This document shows, in pieces, positions 21,614 to 32,851 of a stretch of DNA of 64,000 bases. Position 1 is the stretch's first letter. Each line of letters opens with the position of its first letter. The notes under the pieces were generated by a model that worked only from the letters and a program-made list of their open reading frames with translations, was not told the DNA's origin and did no database searches. The DNA is from Ostrinia nubilalis. Taxonomy: Eukaryota; Arthropoda; Insecta; Lepidoptera; Crambidae. The stretch is taken from the NCBI RefSeq assembly GCF_963855985.1, contig NC_087092.1:5332001-5396000 (forward strand), written 5' to 3'. Both the position numbers and the translations under genes were made by a program.

Positions 21614-22914
21614 TGACTTATTGGTATTTTATCATCTTTTTGGCTTCATTACGTATGTGTTATGTTGGTATAAAAAAAAAAAAAAAATGTCAATCACAAA
21701 AAATCCTATGATGTCGAGTCTAGTTATAACATTAAGTAGACATTTACAATCTTCACTACAAGACACGTGTACTTTTTAGATCCGAAGTAATTTCATCCCA
21801 TATCCTTCAAACTACCCAAAGCTTGGCCACTCCACCGCAAGCCCTCATTCTTCGCCTCAGCGTCTCACTTTGTTTTATCATAATTTAAATTATTAGAGTC
21901 AGATGTGGAACGTGTACCTAATTGCCGTACTTTGTTTAAGATAATGTACCTTTGGCTCCACTCCACTTTTGTTTTCTTGTCGTCGCTATAAATCCGGAGA
22001 GCCGCCCAACTTCCACTGTTTTTGTCCGGGCGACTTTGGAAATAAAATTTGTTATGCAATTGCCGTGGGTACGTGCCGGTTATTAACCGACTTCAACAAA
22101 AGGAAGAAGTTCTCAATTCGGTTGGTTTTTTATGTAGGTATGTACACCGAACGCCGAGATTTTCAGATCCGATTTTTTTTTGGTCGATGCGGAACGTTAC
22201 TGTTGCCATTTGGTCCCATAATTATAAATTTGTTTCTTGTCATCACTATAAATCCAGCGAGCGGCGCACTTCGACTGTATTTGTCCCGGCGACTTTTGGA
22301 AATAAAATTGGGTAGGTGCCGGCTATACCAGAAGCATTAGCAGTCGAAAGAGTGGAAGGTAATAGAAGCTGTGCTATTGAGAAAGGTTTAACAAAATATT
22401 ATTTATTAATTATTTAACAAAAACTTATTTTTAGACTTAATTTAGTTATTTTCATATTGACAAGAAGCTTCGTCTTCGACTTCTTAGGCGTCAAATTGAA
22501 AAGCTTCATAGGTGTCTAACATGGCTCAATTACTAAATAATTAAATAGAGTATTTTGGTGCACTTATTTGAGAAAATATATTTTTAAAATTTTTAATAAT
22601 GTATAAATTGGAGTAAAATGAAGTTGACAATTCACACTCTATGCTCTAAGAATATCCTACTTTTATGCAAATATTTTATCTAACTACTCGATTTGAATGC
22701 AATTTCCTAAGCCATACATCACAATATTCTAATTTAATCCTCGTACGTACCCTGGGTTCCTTAAGAAAACAATGCCTCATTCATATTATAATATATTTTC
22801 TTCATAAATCACTTTTAAGTGTTATTTCATTTCCTATGGGGCCGCACAGCACACGCATCGAACGAATAAGTAATTGAAATTTGAAACAACTTTTGATTTT
22901 ACGGAATGACTCCC
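21614..22914. other. Repeat-containing non-coding stretch
   Basis: Two related units at about 21976-22058 and 22215-22306 share GCTATAAATCC, TTTGTCC and GGAAATAAAATT. Between them at 22083-22145 is the common lepidopteran dispersed block AACCGACTTCAACAAAAGGA followed by CAATTCGGTTGG, whose ends are inverted. An A-run lies at about 21672-21686. No gene recognised; the open frames here are frames through the repeat. Confidence 0.55.
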
Positions 22915-22928
22915 TTCGTTTCAAATTA

Positions 22929-23381
22929 GGGATGTAACGATCCCGATTCCGATACCGATATATCGGCCGATATAATTGGCAGGTCCATAATCTTTATGTA
23001 GCGGCTTATTTGATAATTTTTTGTAAGGGATTAATCATTACTTTTTTTTTCTCAGTTTTCACACTTCACAAAAAGCGCAGAGCGTGGGACGTCCACCCAC
23101 AAGGTGGACCGACCACGTGATAGTGGTAGCAGTAAGGCGCTGGATGTAGGCCACTACCATCCGTGCGATGTGGAAGTCATTAGGGTTCAACAGTGGACGT
23201 CTTGTGGCTGAAATGATGATGATGATTAGGACACTTCACAAAGTCGATTATAATTTTTCTGCATTTAATAAGTAAAGACTTTATTATCTGTAGGCCATCG
23301 ATAACGGTATCGGTATCGGTTATTTACTACAATAAATTTGGTATCGGTATCGTATCGGCAGAATCAACATCATTACATCCC
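22929..23381. mobile_element. GGGATGTAA-ended element, probably hAT-type MITE, with nested RTE
   Basis: The ends are GGGATGTAACGAT and the inverted ATCATTACATCCC, and both subtermini carry multiple GATACCGATA/TATCGGTATCG blocks. It has no open frame. Short GGGATGTAA TIRs suggest hAT, but no clear 8-bp duplication abuts the ends. Instead a 14-bp, 12/14-matching direct repeat flanks it (22915-22928 TTCGTTTCAAATTA and 23382-23395 TTCGCTTGAAATTA). A 158-bp RTE end sits inside at 23073-23230. Confidence 0.65.
23073..23230 (+). mobile_element. RTE 3' end with 12-bp target-site duplication
   Basis: Carries the RTE C-terminal block (CACAAGGTGGACCGACCACG, then GGCGCTGGATGTAGGCC), the conserved 3' end CAGTGGACGTCTTGTGGCTG, and an (ATG)n tail. 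ACACTTCACAAA is repeated exactly on both sides (23061-23072 and 23231-23242), so the retrotransposition boundaries are precise. It is heavily 5'-truncated. Confidence 0.88.
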
Positions 23382-23395
23382 TTCGCTTGAAATTA

Positions 23396-25842
23396 TTATG
23401 AATTCCCATCCCTCTACGGGACAGGCACGTCTTAGAATAAATGGCTCACCTTTCATAAGGGAAAATTTCTTATGGAAAAGACGTTTGAATGGTAAATGTT
23501 AGGGTTTACCGTAAGGGGATTAAGGATGCAGATTTTAATCCACTCGAATGAGAGTAATTTGGTAATTGATTTCATAGAGAAGAATAGGTCTGTTTACGTT
23601 TAAGACAAAGCTGTTGGGCTTGCGGAGTTTCATTAAAATAATACACAGCCAACTTTTAGTAGAATAATTCATTGATTGCCTACCATTGTCCAAGATTTTA
23701 AGTAACTTATTGAACGAAAAAGAATTACATAGTGCCCACAAAAAGTCTTGGTCATTTTTTCAGTCTTAGGGCCTCGTTCACTATCTCTGAGTAAAGTGTC
23801 AAGTAGGCTACCCCTTGGCTTAAAGTCACAATTAGCCGAAACCAAAGTTCTATGAAAGTGTTCTTTCTAACTGACGCATGGCGTACTTACTGAAGAACCG
23901 TTAAAAATCACGATTTCTTTCACACTAAACTGAAGGAATATAAGTACAAGAAATGTGCCCTTTTTTATCAACATCTCTAACATATATTTATCTCGTCACC
24001 ACCATCCTAATCTTAGTAGACAAGCGACATTTCTGTTAGTAACAAATATCAGATTGTTTCGTGTCACGACGACAACTGCCGACAACTATCGCCGCGGGCT
24101 GGGCGAGACATTGTCGGCCCTTCTGTTTCTTGTTGACAACATTGTAAGACGATATTTGAATAGAGAAAGGTTATGGTTTACATAAAGGTTAGTGTAACAT
24201 TGTTGTAGAATTGTGTCGTCGTTGAAGTAGAAATTATGATATTTTTAAAGACTTTAAAAAATCAGAACGTTCTATGCTCAAAGATACAGTATGTATTTTT
24301 AATAAAATTCCTTAACGATAAACTCATTAAACATACTCTGGTATTCAAACGAAAAAAATATAATAATATGTGTACGATACGAACAACAAACCGTTTTGTT
24401 GCGAAGGTGACATCTTTAGCCATGCTTACAAGTAGAGATGCCACGTGTTAAAACTTGATAGGTACTGTATTTATTTTTTCTTTTAACAAAGTGATGACAA
24501 TTTATTATTGGTTTTTTAGATAATATTACTGATTATTAACATGAATTGAAAACGATTGTAACAAATACTAATTTAGAATTACATTATATCATAAATTAAA
24601 TTAAACAAACCACTTTTCCAACTCCAACTTCTGTTAAACATGCCTTCCGAATACAAACAACACTTGCTCATAACCAAAATGAAGGATCAATATGCAACTG
24701 CGAACGTTTAGAACATCCTTAATTCTCCTATTAAAGCCGGTACAAGCTGCTAGATGTTGGCAACACCGATAAACAAGCGAATGCGAAGGAAAGTTGGAAC
24801 TTTGGAGGCGCGCGGTGAGTGCACAGGGCCCGTAATGAGGGTTCGGAATTTCGGCACAACCACAGCCGGCTCCTTGGCTTATTATTAATTCCGTAAGACG
24901 TGTCCCCGATGTCCAAGACGTGCTGTGATTCGAGACAAAAGTCACGGGGCGGAAGGGACGGTATCCCTTAGGGTTGCCGAACTTATACATACAAAACTCC
25001 TATACATAGGTACATGCAATAAAAAGTTATTTATAATATTTTGTCAGTTTACATCGTAGAATTTATTTTACCTTTGATATGAATCTAACGAATAGTAAGA
25101 TACGGTTCCATTGTTCACATAGTGGCAAAAAATCTTTCTACTTTTAGGGGCAACGCTATTCTCTTTCCAGTTTGTATGTCATGGTATTCCTGATTCATTT
25201 AAGTTGATTATTTTTTTAAATATGAATCCGTGCCTTAAAATTAAAATAGCATTCTATTGGACTTATAATGTTGTCATTTGTTGTAACTTATTGTACAGGG
25301 TTTAGAAATTATACAGATTAGTGTTTAAAACGAAATAAAAAGACTCTACCATCCTTATTGCCAATTAAAAGCCTTACGTTTCCCTTGACTTTTGCCCACA
25401 TTTCTGTTCAATTGTTGACAGCCCTTCACCCTCTGCCCCCCCAAGACGTGTGCCGCGTCGACAAGGAGTACACACGGATTTACAGGTGGTTTTAATAACG
25501 GCAGCACTAATGACGTCAGATGAATACTTGATGGACGGATCATCGCGGGATCGGAGAGGATCGCCTTCGGGAATAATGGATGTGCTGCTCATCCTTGCTT
25601 AGGTGAGATAAGGTCAAAATGTTCCCTGAATTGCGGCAAGTTTTGAAATGGCTTGTTGGTATGGTATGCCTAGAAAACAAGGTCAAAATTTTTCCTGATT
25701 TAAGGATCCGAATTTTGCTTAATAGTTACTTAACGCTCAAGTTAGATGAGGCTCAAATGTTATCAAAACTACGGTAAGAATTTGGATGTAGAGTCAGCCA
25801 GTTATTACTAGATTTAGAAAAAGTTCTTACAGCAAGAGCCTA
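23396..25842. other. Non-coding stretch, no gene seen
   Basis: Mostly AT-rich unique sequence. GC-richer patches at 24065-24120, 24775-24960 and 25415-25570 are possible regulatory DNA. GCGCG|GTGAGT at about 24820 resembles a plus-strand splice donor but has no convincing exon. A TGACGTCA lies at 25511-25518. The minus-strand frame across 24634-24990 has no recognisable domain. Confidence 0.4.
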
Positions 25843-25962
25843 ATGCCCGTATTCACCATCAATCCTTAATTTTTAAGAGACCCCTATAGTAGCACATAAC
25901 AGGCATTTTGTTTTTATAGGGCTCACTGAAAACCATTAAGGATTGATGGTGAAAACGGGCAT
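25843..25962. mobile_element. MITE, ATGCCCGTxTTCACCATC family
   Basis: The 120-bp hairpin starts ATGCCCGTATTCACCATCAA and ends with the inverse, TTGATGGTGAAAACGGGCAT (one mismatch shown within the TIR). A second complete member is at 58143-58260, a fragment at about 36243-36305, and a relative with ATACCCATATTCACAAAC ends at 40102-40249. Confidence 0.8.
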
Positions 25963-28900
25963 AAGACCCTCTGTTTGAAACTAAATATTAGTTATTAGTA
26001 TGAATTTTCTAGCTCTATAACAGGCACAATACCTACTTAAAACGAGATTAATATGATGAGCTGAAAGTAAATAGATACTCGTTAATATTTTTTATTGTAC
26101 GCCAAAGTGTATTCAGGGCTATCATCTCGAATATGCACTCTATAATCAAGTCCCATATACAGTATACCATATTGTCAGTTTATATTATTGCTATTTTATT
26201 CTATATCTGACAACAAACACAGGAACAGCACCGCCATTTATTCCCAAAAGACGTTCTTTACAAAGTGAAAATCCATTTAAGACAGTGTGGCGTTGTTGCC
26301 GCTCAAAAACTCGTTAGGGCTCGCAGGGTCACGTCCCGGCTGGGGCGAGATGTCGCCACTACTCGCCTAGAGCGATGGAATTTACACAATGTGAAGACTT
26401 TTTAAAAACCTTCACTTTTTAAACAGACACTCGTATTATGAAAAGCATATTTATGACAATGTTGTGCCTCATAAGATACACGTAGTATAATAAAATTGAC
26501 AGCTACGATGTCACTTTTTAGAAACAGACACTTCTATTAGGAAAAGCACTTTTATGAAAACGTTGTAGGTACATGATAGATACACGTAGTATAACAAAAT
26601 TGACAGCTAAGATGTTTTTTGCGCGATTATTACTCGCGATTTTGTTACTAATGGTTAAATCAATAACTATAAAAATTAAATAATATGGGCTTCTAGTATA
26701 ATCTTTGAAAAGAGTTTCTTGCGCTGCTTCTTCTCAACACTGGTCCATATTACTGTCCCGCAGTGGTAGGGTTGGGACGTGTAAAAGTGCTGTTTGGGAT
26801 CCTACTTGCTTAATTAATTAGAATTTAAAAGTAACATGATTTTTCTTAGCTGAACTTGAGCTGGGCTTACGTATTCAACCATATGTTCAACCATAACCAG
26901 ATATGATGGATGATGATGAAAATGATGGATCTAGGTTATGAATTATTGGGTTCCATCCATACTCCACGCTCAATCTACGCTCACACGTTGGGATAGCAGC
27001 ATCTTAAGAGAGATTACGTATCAATTACTCTATTATAGCATTTCTTATTCCCCAACTACCACTTTGGCATCTAAATTGTGCAATTGAATTCAATAAATCC
27101 AAGGCACCAAGCAAGCCTGTCTAGCCATACGTCACTCGTCCACAGTTATCGGTCCCGCGCGGGCAGTTGCGATAAACGCGTGCCACACACGCTGCGCACG
27201 CGATTGCAATGGAACCTTAGCAAAAACAATTTGTTGTATGAGCACTTGATTCACATAGATATAGATTGAAAAGGAAAACGCACTTTTTTTTACTTCAAAA
27301 CTGATTGTTGTATTGTAATTTTTTGCGACTGTGAATTTGTTTTCTTTTTTTAAACGGTTTATATATATAAAGATACAATTCAACATTAAAAATTAAGCTC
27401 GAGGTTTATTTGACATTGTTAAAACTACTTTATCTGTTTAGTTAAATGAAATTAATTTATTTAGAAGATTTCTTAAAAAACAACAGTTAAATGATGTTAA
27501 GTAATTAAAAAAAATATATAAATAATTATTTGAGGGCTGAAAAATAACAGCTCCTATATTATAAAGCTGTGATATTTAATTGAAACTATTTATCAAGTAA
27601 ATGCGTAATAAATAAAAATTAGTCGTTGGATTTGAATCGCCAGCACTAAGGGTGGACCGGTAAATTATCCGGCGGGCCACGCCGGACGAAAGAAATATTG
27701 CCTTCAACACTTGCACTTGCCACCTTTAGGGCTGTAGTTAGTAATGTTTCCAGAATATCGACAGACATTTATCGACACTATTACAAATACAAATATTTTA
27801 TTTATTAAAAGTTTTAAAGAAACCATCGGTAATTCTTTAGCTCCTTACGCTGAATACGCGTTTTTAATTAAATATAATCAATGCCAAATTTTGTCAAAAC
27901 AGTATAAAATATGACGAAAGTACTTTTACACACTACTTGTTGCCCGAATCACTAAATCGTGCCACGAATTCCTTTTCGTAGCATCGTAGTATCTTTGTAG
28001 CATCGTAGCATCTTCTTAGCATCGTATTATTCGTAGCATTGTATTATTCGTAGCATCGTAGTATTCGTAGCATCCGTAAATATTTCCGTTTCTTTTTTTA
28101 TTTCTTTCTTTTCTTGTGTGGTGTACAATAAGACCTTTTTAGTATCTATCGACCTTTGTAAATTTTCTAAGCCTTTATCGATATAACATCACATTTTCCA
28201 TTACCAACACTATTTCCCTGTTTATAAGTGCCAACAAATCGGCGTGTAAAGACCGGCGGCCACCCGCCGAGTGTTAATCACTTAACACCGGATTAAACCT
28301 GGATTTATTGCACAAAAATGCCCCTTTGTAGGAACAAGAAAACGAGAACAAACTGCATTGTTTTCTTTCCGTTAAGTGGATAATAATTATCACGGTTAAG
28401 ATTGGATTTAAGGGTGAAGTGGTGAACATTGTATCAAGGATAAATTATTTGGGATTACACAAAAACCTGACAATTTATTTAGAAAAGCAGAGTTGAAAGT
28501 AAAGTTTATAAACTATGATTTATTAATTAGATTGCATATTATGCCTTTAATCTTGGGCAAGATTTTTATAAATGTATCATAATATAAGCTGTATGTTTTC
28601 CTAATAAAGAAAAATAAAAAAATAAATAATATAAAATCAGAGAGAAATAGAAGGCGACTCTGGTTGACGTCAATGTGGTTAATTTTTACGGAGCTTTTAA
28701 CCAAGTTTATAAAAAAAAACATAACAGTCGTAGAATACTTGAGGAATTTGCGTTGTAATTTAATATGTATGTGTGTAAGCTGTTCTTAATCGCGATTACT
28801 TTATTTTTGCGGGATTTACCGGTTCTATAAGCAAATGCCAGTATTGTTACATTAAGCAAATCGAAGTCTGTCTATAGAAGTCTCCGGAAAATGTAATTTA

Positions 28901-29489
28901 TCTTTATTGGCTGTCCTCGTAGAGCAATAATGTCAACATTCCTTTGTCGGTAAACATAAAAGTGCAGCAATGTAAACGTGTTCAAAGGTACCGTCACCAC
29001 CCCATCAGACTTAACACTTTTGTTGGAAAATAGCTCTTATTGCAATTAAATAAGAGGTATGTGTTTAGCTTGATATGCTAGCAGCAGTACTAATCCCACA
29101 GGGCGAGGGACACGGGCTACCGGTGGAACATAGAGGGCCGACCGTGAAAAGGAACCCTTTTAGTGCCATGAAAGGTCAAGGTGGACAAGACATTAAAAGT
29201 CAGCCTGTTTTCTATTTGGACAGGTGATAATTATGATTATGATGATAACTAAAAAGCTAAATGCAGCGGCATCTTGTGTCGTTATAATGTGTTATTTTAC
29301 AATAAAACATATTCTGATGTGCTGTAGACTCCATTCATAGTATGGTTTAAGGTTTTTAGTAACTAAAAAACAATTGAAGGTTTTGATTGATAAGCAAAAA
29401 TATTAGTTGGTAAAAGAGGGATTTAAAAAAGCGTTAATAGGAATGGATTGTTATTGAACATTTTTCATTTCGTAATTATTCACTTGTGG
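25963..29489. other. Non-coding stretch with two small repeats
   Basis: Two roughly 100-bp tandem units at 26412-26510 and 26511-26614 share AACAGACAC, GAAAAGCA, GATACACGTAGTATAA and AAAATTGACAGCTA. A short array of GTAGCATCGTA-like units lies at 27978-28072. TTTCTTxTTTTGTG and ACAATAA near 28090-28135 resemble a similar block at 37190-37240 and may be non-LTR 3' ends. No gene recognised. Confidence 0.5.
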
Positions 29490-29570
29490 TGGGTTTCTGT
29501 CTACTAACTAGAATCCACGACCTTTTGTTTGCTAAGCGACTGCTCTTACTAACTACTAAGCTACGAAGCA
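29490..29570 (-). mobile_element. Degenerate tRNA-derived SINE head
   Basis: The minus strand reads TAGCTTAGTAGTTAGTAAGA, GC, then about 15 bases, then AAGGTCGTGGATTCTAG. This layout resembles tRNA A- and B-box promoters seen in lepidopteran tRNA-derived SINEs. It cannot fold as a good tRNA, because the T-arm is degenerate, so I call a SINE remnant rather than a tRNA gene. Confidence 0.4.
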
Positions 29571-30899
29571 TTTAAAAATATTTTCCTTTTATAAAGTCAC
29601 TGATTTCTAATAAAATCGTATCCACTTTGTCCTTACGTCACCCTTCACCGAGTGGACAATCGTGTGTTTGTACGAGGTCATTCGATCAAAGAGATCGCCA
29701 ATAAATAAATAGTTGATTTGCTACGTAAATAAATACTCCATCGGCCCGAATAGTTCCGGAGGAATCCGCCAGGGGGCGCGGATAACTAACGAGAACTAAA
29801 TGGGTTTGCTATCGTAAGGTATTTCGTTTATTTTTGTCAGACGAGACGAATCGAAGTTGGAAATAAATGCCCGTTGGATAAGATCTTTGGAAAGCAATTT
29901 GTTGTATTGAAAAATACTTTGACAAAGATACCCTTTTGTTTTAGCGTTGGCTTAATATTAGGTAGATAAAAAGTACTAAACTAAGTATCCTTACCTTACC
30001 ACCCATTAAAAATAGTATAGAAGATATAGTACAGTTTAATTTGATTTGTACAAAACAAAAAATCACTCTTAAGAATGTCAAATTCAAGTCTAGTCACCGG
30101 ATTGTTTTATTTTAAAAATTAAAAATGTAAATTATGGATTCTATTTAGATCCACAAAGACTCAAAATAGGAAAAACTAATTTATCTTTCTATCTAAGTAG
30201 ATATAATAATTGTAACGAACGATAAAAGTAGGTTAAAATAAAATAATATTAACATCCAATCAAAAAGCAATTTTGAAACTTGAAAACTTTTAATAACCAT
30301 TTTGTATTATTTATTATAATGTCGTAAAAGCGCCACCTATTTAATTTCAGAGGAACTACGTAGTAACGAGTCCACCCTCAGAATAAGCAACCCTCCTCCC
30401 TTACTTTCTCAAGCACGCCGCGGAAAATCAGGCGAGTTTCTACATCGCCGATAAGCACAGCGACTGAATAGCGCTGGCGTATTATTTCTTATTGTGTACG
30501 GATTACGGTCGAATTTTCAAACTTGTTCAGCTTATAATTTATAAGATAAAGAAAATATATATTTGTTATTTTTATGTGAAAAGTATAATATAATACCAAT
30601 ATTTATTCCGTTCATGTTTTTAGCACTTAAAGTTACATTAAATGTCAGAAAAAAAAAGATTTTAATAGCAAGGAAAAATAAAGCATTTGTTAGTACGAAC
30701 ATTTTCCGCCCGAGGCGCTACATAGAGTCTTTATGACCAAAATAGACACTTCTTAGCAAAAACAGGGTGTGCTTATAAAACATTGCAGTGGTTTCATGAG
30801 TGGTTTTAGTATTTTTATTATTAATTTGACTAAATAGTAAAATACTAAATAAGGTGAAGTATTTTATTAAGGTTTTAGGGAGATTTTTGAGCGTTGTAT
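29571..30899. other. Non-coding stretch, no gene seen
   Basis: AT-rich sequence with GC-richer unique patches at 29720-29810 and 30350-30480. No repeats or exons that I can support. Confidence 0.4.
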
Positions 30900-31422
30900 C
30901 ACAGAATAATAATAAGTACTACGGACAGAAGTTTTACTTCGCGAAGGTAGTTAAAAAAATATTTGCTCAATGTCATTAACAATATGGTGTAATTTAGCCT
31001 GTCTCAAGAGTCAAGCACCATTTTGTTGACAAACGTCAGTGAGCGGCACTGCGCCGAAGCTATAGGGCTGACTTCGGTAAAATGATGTGACGTGAGGTGC
31101 CAAACTGCGAAAAATGGCGGAGGAAATACCTACATGATTTAGCATGAATTATCATGAATAATATTAACTATTTATTTACCTCTCAGTGTCTTGAGGCAAC
31201 TTAAAAAAGTACATTCTGTGTTTTTATTATTATTTAGGCAGTTAAATACTGCACAGTATTTAGTACACCATTTTCTTTATTTTCTTCCATCATACACAAG
31301 AATACGCGTGCGTGAGTCAATGTTCGCTCGTATGTGAGGCCTTGTCGAATAGTATCCTGTAGGTGGGCCATCGTGCCTGTTTTGTTTTCGATGTAAACTC
31401 GCGGAGATGAACAGGCCTGGTT
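30900..31422 (-). mobile_element. Roughly 520-bp repeat carrying a THAP-like exon, copy 1
   Basis: Nearly identical, in the same orientation, to 38324-38844. On the minus strand the middle (31180-31275) encodes TKYCAVFNCLNNNKNTECTF and then, after a one-base slip in a T-run, FKLPQDTER, ending at the splice-donor-like AG|GTAAATA. Two Cys spaced C-x3-x-C, a basic/Asn linker and FFKLP resemble the start of a THAP zinc finger. The outer minus-strand end is GTACTTATTATTATTCTGTG, a common lepidopteran repeat terminus. TTGTAT lies immediately outside both ends, a possible 6-bp target duplication. There is no transposase, so the copy must be non-autonomous. Element class unknown. Confidence 0.7.
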
Positions 31423-31556
31423 GTATGAGAGATTGGCTTATTATTTACGCATAATGTTAATAAGCTTGGAAATAATTTACTAGAATAATATTTGTTTGTA
31501 ACTACTTAACACGAATTTTAAAACATTTTTTTAATGCTGATCTAACTAATCATTTA

Positions 31557-32849
31557 CGAGGGGCGGCTGAAAAGTTTTGAGCCTAAGTATCTTCAAGTGT
31601 TATTATTGACTCGCGCTAAATTTAATTAATTTGCCAATAACCTCCTTAGTATATGTACAAAGTTTCATTTCATTAGCGTCATCACGCTTTTAGTAATTAA
31701 TTCGTAAACATCATCATGTCTCAGTCATCCGCACAATGTACGAAATTGAAGTACACAGTTGTCACAAAATTCCTCAAAAAAAGGAACAAAACGCTGACGG
31801 TAACATTTGATGAGATGTTTACAGTTTATGGGGAGTCTGGGCCTTCATTTGCCATCATGAAATATTGGATCCGATAGTTCAAGCATGGCAGGGAGTCGCT
31901 AAAAGATGACCGCAAGTCAGGGCGGCCAGATTTCGCCATTAACGAATAAAATAATGAAAATTTAATTAATCTTGCTTTAGAGATCAGCGAATTAAGCTGT
32001 GACAGATAGCTGAAGCCATAGGCATTAGCAAGGAACGTATTGGCGATATTTTTCATACTAATTTGCACATGAAATAGGGGTGCGCGCGATGGGTGCCAAA
32101 AATGCTCACGCCACTCGACAACCAGCGTCGAGTCACAACTTCGCAGGAGTTTTAGGACATCTTTGGCCATAATCCTAACAATTATTTTTTTCACATTATC
32201 ACTATTGATAAGTAATAGATCCGGCAGTACGATGTAGAGTCAAAATAAGAGTCAATGCAATGGATTTAAAAGGGAAAACGTCGCCGCGGAAATTCAAAGT
32301 GGAGCGATCGACACCCAAGCTCATAGCCACTATTTTTGGGATTGTGGAGGAATTTTATTCATTGACTACCTATTTAAAAAAAACTACAATAAACGGAGAT
32401 TATTATACTGTACTGTTGATAAGAGTGCATCAAGTGGTTGTTGAAATATTGAGAGGCAAACTGGCGAATGGAAATCTGTTATTGCAAGACAATTCGCCCG
32501 CGCACATGGCGCATGTTGCATGGCTTGCCTCGGGTAAAATTGGATTTCAAGAAATTAATCACCCACCACACAGTTTAGTCCGAATCCTTAGCTATTTTGT
32601 CTAATTCTCAAATTGGAAAAAAGACCTTCAGGAACGAAGATTTTTGAGTTTCAAAGAAATGAAGGCGGCGTTAAAGGCTCATTTCGAAGGCAAAGATTGC
32701 GAATTTTTTTTCAGTGGGTTAAAAGCTCTTTTACACAAATGTAAGAAGTCCGTTGTAGTAGAGGGAGATTAAATAGGAAAATATATTTTTTATACTTTTC
32801 TATCGGCATTTTTAATACCCTAGGCTCAAAACTTTTCAGCCGCCCCTCG
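31557..32849 (+). mobile_element. Full-length mariner-type transposon (inactive)
   Basis: The element is 1,293 bp, typical for mariner. The first and last 29 bp (31557-31585 and 32821-32849) are perfect inverted repeats starting CGAGGGGCGGCTGAAAAG. TA flanks both ends (31555-31556 and 32850-32851), the expected target duplication. The perfect TIRs contrast with the badly damaged transposase gene inside. A mobile copy could be cross-mobilised only by a related active element, which I do not see here. Confidence 0.95.
31716..32775 (+). pseudogene. mariner transposase pseudogene
   Basis: The ATG at 31716 opens a frame with mariner HTH-region similarity (VYGESGPSFAIMKYWI), interrupted by TAG right after WIR. 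It continues as FKHGRESLKDDRKSGRP and then stops again. A later frame (32260-32604) gives KGKTSPRKFKVERS and LLLQDNSPAH, which contains the second catalytic Asp of the D,D34D triad. The first Asp region (IDK) is followed by stops near 32210. The third Asp motif is not intact (HPPHSLVRILSYF, where Asp is expected). Multiple stops and frameshifts make the gene dead. Confidence 0.9.
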
Positions 32850-32851
32850 TA

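Noticed and set aside
24634..24990. 118-codon minus-strand frame
   Set aside because: No recognised domain and no splice signals at its edges; GC-richer unique DNA may be regulatory instead.
29490..29570. tRNA gene on the minus strand
   Set aside because: A-box-like sequence is present but the T-arm and acceptor stem do not pair; kept only as a possible SINE head.
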